Source: Emydura subglobosa
Lineage: Eukaryota; Chordata; Testudines; Chelidae
NCBI GenBank assembly: GCA_007922225.1
Contig: ML680086.1
Coordinates: 9,179,472 to 9,243,471 of the forward strand
Direction of reading: 5' to 3'
Length of the DNA: 64,000 nt
Positions 41,501 through 49,492 of this stretch are shown here, one piece after another. Position numbers and translations under genes: made by a program. The notes under the pieces were generated by a model. It saw only the letters and a list, made by a program, of their open reading frames with translations, was not told the DNA's origin and made no database searches. Each line of letters opens with the position of its first letter. The first letter of the stretch is position 1.

Positions 41501-44500
41501 GGGTCGGTTTTGACCTGTAAATGGCTGAGCGGTTGGATTCCTGACTATCGCATTCCTCGTGCTAGAGCTGAGACTGTTCTTGGCCTGGGGCAAACGGCCT
41601 CCCGCCACTGCTGCTGGTGAAGTGCCCCCCTGGCAAACGCCCTAATGTGGTGGGTCGTTGCTAGAGCCACGCTCTAGCCCAAGGTCTATTACATTATGTC
41701 ATGATCACAGCTGGCACCCGGACAGGGCTGGGATCAGCTGGCCCCTTTGTTCTATTCAAACCTGTTCACCTTTGTCAGGTTTTCAAAATTCCACAAAAAA
41801 AAAAACTTTTGAGAAAAGACAAAGGCAGATACCAAAGCAACCCCTGAAGCAACCTCATCTCCACCCCCCACCCACACATACACATAACTAAACACAGCCT
41901 CATCCTCCCCCCCACAAATCCACACACAACCACCAAAGCAGGGCCTCCANNNNNNNNNNNNNNNNNNNNNNNNNNNNNNNNNNNNNNNNNNNNNNNNNNN
42001 NNNNNNNNNNNNNNNNNNNNNNNNNNNNNNNNNNNNNNNNNNNNNNNNNCCCCCCCCCCCAAACCTACACACAACCCCCCAGGGTATCCATCACCGCCAC
42101 ACAGCTAAACACAACCCCCGCAGCAGGTCCTGGCTATTTGGCAAGGATGATCAGGAAACGGCTTGTTTTTACTATGTTCAGCACCTAGGTTCTATAATTG
42201 TGGGCACTCTAAAAATACACCACAGACAGACAGACAGGCAGATGGTTAGACGGACCGCTACTTAAACAGATATCTCTTGCAGATGAACTTTGTGCATCAG
42301 TAAGAGTCCAAATAATTGACAGAGCAAGGATGCACCTTTCCCATTCTGACACCTGCTCCAGGACATCTTGCCAGGACCTCCCCTCTCATTGACCAGTATG
42401 AGAAGGGCAGGGGGGTCATAACCCACGGACACCTGTTTGTGACCCCCCCCAGTTACAAGACATCACAGCACACCAGTAAATGTTCTGTAGGCATGGGCAG
42501 GGAATAGCACAGGGTTCTGCTGTAGTTTAAACAATTACACTGCCCAGTTAAGAATTAAACTCTTCAATGACAGGCACACAACACGCAGACCAGCAACATT
42601 TTGCCCGGTGATTGCCAGAAAAGTGACCATGTACCAATGGTGCCTTCTGACTTCCAAACCAAGCTGCTCTCTGCATGTATTCAAGTCCGGGTTTTTCTCC
42701 TGCTTGAACCACAGAGCCAGCCAGGGGAGGATGAGCTGGAGACTATTGTCTCCCATGCACCATCATCCAAACCGCCCAGATGAATCGGGTTGCACGAGCT
42801 GCAGTGATGATGCAAAAGCAGAGAAAACCCAGCTTGGCTCTCAGATCCTGCAGGGAGCTGACTGCACTGGCTGTTAGAAAAGCTTTTGATGTGTAAACGG
42901 TTCTGATTTTATATGGAGTCACTGAGCGGGAATCAGTACTGAGGCTCCCAATGTCAATTTTACAGTCACTTTTTGGCATTCTCAGCATTTGCTGGGGGAT
43001 CGTAATTGCTGGGAGCAAAGGAGGAAGCTGTAGGTCCCAGCAGGCAATTCTACCCATTTCTAGGTTATCGTCCATTAATTAAAAAAAAAAAAAAAAAGCC
43101 TTCTCTTACCTGTGGGTCCCCAAAGTAGATCTGCATGATGAGGGCCACTGTGACTCCCATAGCAAAGGTTAAGCAGGCAGTGATGATCACAGTCAGCCCA
43201 TCCTGGCGACAGCTGCAATCCCCAGAGAACGGGTCTTTGCTGGTCTCCCGAAGCGGTGAGACACCCTGACTACCCATCTCCGATGAAGACGACGGCAGGC
43301 GCTGGAGGCGAGCAGATTTCAGGAAAGAATCTGGATCTTCATAGGCAGGAAGGAAAGGGAACGAGTATTAGGTACCGAGGGAGCTTCGGCTCTTATTGCA
43401 ATGCACTCACGTTACTAGCATCACACCTGTACCCATTCCAGCAAAGCTCTTATCTTCCCTATTGGTCTGAGCTTTCAGTAGATTTTCTGGCTCAGCTACT
43501 CCTCTGGGTCATTTTACTCCTGCCTTCTTTTACCACTTGTTAGTCTTAAGGGGACTTTTCACCTGGAGAAAACCCAAGACAATGAGATTTAGACAGATAA
43601 CTTGTCTGAATTTTGCTTGATGCAACAGATGGGATGCACAGATTCAGGGCACCAACCCTGCCATCAATGAACCCATGATTAGGCCCCTTTTGGGATTGAT
43701 TGTAACACGACTCCCATGGCACTCTGCTTGCAGACCAGCCTCAGAAATGCTGCAGAAGATGAGTTAAGACCAAAAGCCCATCGACATTACTTGGAGGCTA
43801 TGCTTAAGGGAAAGCAAGTTAAACAAACATACCCAGATCAAAACAGGAGGCAGCGGTATAAGAATAACCGTGATCAAAAGGCTGGCAAAGTGGGAGCAGA
43901 GGGGATAGGAAAAAAATCTACCTGTCTGTCTCTCTACATCAGTGGTTCACAGCAACTCAACTAATCCTAAAGGCATTCAGCAGGCACTCTCACCACGGAA
44001 GACTTTAGAACAATGATGAGGACAGCTGCAAAATTTGGTAACTCAATGTAATTACAATATCAGAAATGCTCAATCCAACAGAAGGAGTTCCTGTTTTCCC
44101 ACTGCCAGGCAAATGGGAGGAAAAGGCCAGAATAGTCAACAAAGTACACATCACTTCTAAGTGGCTTTGAAAACATTACACCTTATTGTTAAATGTTCTT
44201 CATATCTATATTTTCTTCATCCATTAATTTTCACCCGGATGATGGTTGTGAGAAGAGCCTGCACTGAGGGCATTACCTGGGAGTTAGTAGCATGGGCCCG
44301 ACGCAGCTACCATTTAAATCCTGCTTCATCTAATAGGTAGAGATTTATATTCACGCAGCCAGAGGTGGCCTTCCCTGGTCAAACACACTCCAGTTGGCTG
44401 AAATGAGGCCATGTGACCAAAGGAAATTTTACACCGTTCCAAGGTAGACTACATTATTTACTACTTAGTCATCATTGGCTGCTTATTTTTTTACTATGCA

Positions 44501-47500
44501 CTAGCCAGTGATTGGCTGAGACTGATTACATGGACCTATCACACCCACACCAATTTTCTTTGGTCATCTAAGAATGGGACTTTCTAATGCTCCCCTGCCC
44601 CTTTCCCTCTCTTGTGGTTCTGGGTGCAGTGGGTATTGGAGCTGTTACAGTCACTTTCCCCGTGCTTTCTTTCTTGTTCATGTGAAGCAAGGTCCTCTTG
44701 AGCTGCAAATGCTGGCATCATCAGAGCTCAGGTGTAGGGCTGCCAACAATCCCTTGTTTTTTTAATCTCTGTGCTGAGTGCTGCAAAAAGCAGCAAGAAA
44801 TACCCCTGGTGAATATAGGTGAGTCTTGCTTATTATTATTAATAATGATGATAATAATATCAGGAGGGGCGGGGGGGGGGGGGGTGATAAGAAAACAGTC
44901 CCTTATTTTTGAAATACAATGTTGGTAACCCTAACAGCCCAGATTCCTGTTCACCAGTCACCGTAGTGCATCAAAGCAAGTGCTGCAGTCACTGGTGCAT
45001 CTGAGCTACACAGCGTCAGATTCTCCTCCCACTTACACCAGGGGCTCACTAGTGAAACACTATTGACTTGAACGAGATCACTCCTCGTTTTAACTGGTGT
45101 GAGAGGAGAATCAAGCCCTGAGACACCTTTTGAGGGTGATTGTGTAGCAGGCACAAAGGTTCCTGGGTGGCATCACAGCCTGGAGGATGCTAGGACGCGC
45201 AGTTCAGCAGGAAACTTATGTCAGAGTCACAAGAGATGTTGCACAGAAATGAACTGCTGGCAGCACCTAGAGCAGAGAAAGGGAATGGGAGGGGACTGTG
45301 GATGGAAGGGAGGAGCTGTTTTCTCGCCATGTGGTAAAAGGGCTGCATATTAATGAGATTTGGTGACTCACAGGTAAAATGATTGGCTCTTGGTTTGAGT
45401 ATGTGATCACTGCAGAGGGAAGGAACTGGCCAAGAGGGGCCTCTGCCCCTGGGGGACGAGGCCAGGAGCCTTGAGACACTTTTTGTCAGTCTGTAACCAT
45501 AGTTTTTTTCCCTCTTGAGGCTACAGCTATTTCTGTGGAGTGAGCACACTGGGATGAGGGGACCCCGGGTCAGCACTGGTGAAGCATGTTGAACCTTGTA
45601 GAACTGGGGCAAAAAAGGGTGAGGGGGGAAACTGTCCACATCCCTTGGTTCCACCAGCATTCACACCTCTCTCAATTCCACCAGCACCACATTTGCCTGA
45701 AACAGGAAATTCAAATGACAAATGATGATGCTCTCTTACTTGGAATCTCTATTCAAAACCATGTGTGTCTCCAATCTCAGTGCTAATATATGTGCTACTA
45801 TAGAGCTCTGGAAACAGAGACTCTGGAAAATTAGACCTCCGCCACATTGATAGTGGGGACGACAGCACTCATCACATGCCCCGCTCTTTCCGCAGACCTC
45901 AGCGCCCCTCCTACTCCTGCTCACACTGCCCCTCAGCCCGGAAGACAACCTCCTGCAGAGGCTTTCACGGCAGACAGTTATGCCAGGGCAGCCCATTTGT
46001 TCCTTGGGGTCCCAGGCACACTTTGACAGCCCATGTAGTGTACGCACAGGAGCGGGGAGGAGAAATAGGCAGCTGAATGTGGGAGAGCTTTGCAACTAAA
46101 AAAGGGATTGTAGTATTTGGTAGTAAGGGGAATTTCAGCAACTGATGGGGGCTTTGGCATCTGTCATGGGTGGGTATGAGAGAGCCAGGCTGTGGCGCTA
46201 GTCCCCAGTGAGGATGCATGGGGAGCCAGCGTTCAGAGGAAGTTGAAGGTGAATGTAGGAAAGGCAGTACCCCCTAACAGATAAGGTCTGGTGTCACCAC
46301 TCTTTAGCTCATACTCTATTGGCCTGGTTCAGCACCCCTCAGAGCTTTTAAACCCTGCGTCACCCTGCACCTTTTAATCCTTGTTTGCCCCTGTACGTTA
46401 ATATAGTGACAGGAAAATAATCCGAATACTTGGCAACTGTACAGTGCCTGCCTGCTACCCAAGGATCTCACAGAACTTCACAGGCATTAATGACTTCAGC
46501 CTCAAAACACTCTGCGGAGGCAGGGACACATCTGTATCCCTATTTTAGAGATGGGGAAACCAAAGCAGAGAGAGCTGACCTTGGGAAAGTCATGCCACAG
46601 GACGTGCATGGCAGAGTTGGGACCAGCATCCTGAAGAAAAGGACGCTCCAGTGGCTAGCCTGTGACCTGGGTTCAATTCCCTGCTCTGCCACAGACTTCC
46701 TGTGTGAACTTGGGCAAGTCATTTAGCCTCCCTGTGCCTCCAGTCCCTATCTGTGAAAGGGGGATAACAGCACTGCCCTGTCTCACAGGGACTGTGAGGA
46801 TAAATACATTAATGATTGTGAAGTGCTCCACTAGTGTGGTGATGAGGGAGCCATATAAGTACCTCAGCTAGAATCCAACCCTCCTGACTCCCAGCACTGT
46901 CTACAGGCTCAGAAAGATAGCACTGCATCTGGTTCCATCTGATTCTCACTGCAAAGTGCTCTTCACAACCACAGGGAATACAATTTTTTTATGAAATGAG
47001 AGCTTGGATTGGGCAGAAAATGAAGACCTAGGTTACCATCTTCCTCAATTTGCCAGATAACATCTCCCCCTCAGCACTGGGTGAATGCACAAGTAGATTT
47101 TTCGAAGCCACTTAATGTTACATTCATGTACGTTTTTGTATTTTCAGTTATACAATGGAATAGGGGAGTAGGAACATGAAACATTCAAGAATGTCAGCTG
47201 TGCAATGAAAGTCATGCAGCATTGTGGGGAAATTCAGTACCTGTGCACACAAAAAGCCAGATTTGCATGAACAGCCAGGATAATTGCACACATCGAATCA
47301 TAGAATTGTAGGGCTGGAAGGGACCTCAAGAGGTCATCTCGGCCAACCCCCTGTGTTAAGGCAGGATCAAGTATACCTAGACCATCCCTGACAGGTGTTT
47401 GTCTAACCTGTTCCAAAAAATCTCCACAACCTCCCTTGGAAGCCTCTTCCATACTTAACTCTTAAGTTAAACTTAAGTTTTTCCTAATATCTAACCTAAA

Positions 47501-49461
47501 TTTCCCTTGTTGCAGTTACGCTGATTACATCTTATCCTACCTTCAATGGACCTCGGGAACAGCGCTTCACTTACTTGAAGACAGTGATCAGGTCCCCTCA
47601 GTCTTTTCTCAAGACTAAACATTCCCATTTTTTTTTTAACCTTCCTTCAGAGATCAGATTTTCTAAACCTTCTCCTCTGGACTCTGTCCAATTTGGCCAC
47701 ATCTTTCCTAAAGTGCGGTGCCCAAACAGGACACAGTACTCCAGTTGAGGCTTCACCAGTGCTAAGTACAGTGGGACAATTACCTCCTGCATCTTACATA
47801 TGCTGCTCTTGTTAACACAGCCCAAATGTTAGACTTTTTCACAACTGCCTCATGCTGGTGGCTCATATTCAATTTACAACCCACTATAACCCCTAGATCT
47901 TTTTCTGCAGTATTATTGACTAGCCAGTTATTCCCCAATTTTGTTGCTGTAAATTTGATTTTGCCTTCCTAAGTGTAGTACTTGGCACTTGTCTTTATTG
48001 AATTTAATCTTGCTGATTTCAGACCAGTTCTCCAATTTGTCAAAGTCATGTTGAATCCTGTCCTCCAAAGAGCTAGCAACCCCTCCCAGCTTAGTGTCAT
48101 TTACAAATTTTATTAGCATACTCTCCATTCCATCATCCAAATCATTAATGAAAATATTTAGTAGTACCGGACCCGGAGGAGATCCCTGTCAGATCCCACT
48201 AGATACACGAGGCATGAAATTGTGCTTGCATTTTGCACACACAATGATATACATAAAGTTTTTGAAAAATATGTTCCTTCACCTTGCACACAGATTCCAA
48301 GATAAGGTAACTAAGGGGACATTTCTCTCTGGGGCATGAAAGTGAGGGGAATCTGGACTGGCATTACATGAAAATAGATGATGAAAACTTAGTCATTTAT
48401 TAGAATGTGATCAAGGGAATGAAAAGATGAAAACTGTGACCACTTGCAAATTAGCTTTCAGTCCTCAAAGTCAATGGGTCAACGACCTGACTGGGAGCTA
48501 TACAAAACAGTCCTTGCATTGACAGAAATATGCATGCACAAAATTTGTTTTCAATCTGGGGCCACAGTGGTAGCGGCCCTGACTTGATACTGACCGAAGA
48601 GGGAACCGAATACTTTTTTGATCTGAGAGAGGGGAGCAACAGCTAGTTATATGGATCATTGTCACATCAGGGTAGTATGAATGGGCCTGGAGCCAAATTA
48701 ATCCCTGGTGTAAATCTACTGACATCAATTGAGTCTATAGCTCTCTCTATAAAGTTACACTGGGGATGAATCTGGCCTAGGGTCTGTACCACTAGGTTTC
48801 ACTTAGACATGAGTTGGAGTTGGGTTGTGTGTGGGATTGGGGGGGTTAGACACAGAGCAGGGGCTAGCTCAGGTTGGAGAAACTCAATTTGGATCCATAG
48901 GAGAAAAATATGACTTTGATCACCTGCGATGAAACAACTTTTTAAAAAGGGTTTATCAAGAATAAGTAAAAATAAAAAACCACAACAGCTAATTTTATTA
49001 AACCATGCAATTGACAGGAACAATCCACGGCTTTTTGCAAGTATCTATATGTCTTTGCAGCTGGTATTGCACTTCCAAACCAGACTGAGTGTTCATGCTA
49101 GCTGGGAGACCGCAGCAAATTAAAGTGGGAAACTGGCCAGAGGATGGTAAAGATGATGACACAAGATCTTAGCAAAACCCTTCTGAGTCTAATAAGATTT
49201 AAGGAATACTAATAACTAAGAATAAAAAGGGTAGTGACATTCCAAGTGATCAGTGTGTGTGCGAGGGGGAGATGGGAGGATTGACTTGATGCATGGGTGT
49301 GAGGATACTAGGGATGAAGGGATAATGCAGGGCAGTAATGAACTAAGTCAAGGGCCTGGGAAGAGTGAAGAGTAGAGGAAGGGGTAATACAAAAACAGAG
49401 GGGGTGCTCCCCTGAAAAGGTTGAAATGCCAGGTTCAATTGCCTAAATTCCAGAAGATTCT

Positions 49462-49492
<31 letters not shown>

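Larger units (their letters stand above)
41152..43109 (-). other. GGT7: GGT7 intron 2
   Basis: It holds the C-rich minisatellite with a 100-N gap, a hAT-like end at 41330-41372 and a T17 run (minus strand) close to the exon 2 donor. Confidence 0.85.

Noticed and set aside
41752..42074. Minus-strand ORFs across the 100-N gap
   Set aside because: They are made largely of Ns and low-complexity minisatellite sequence.
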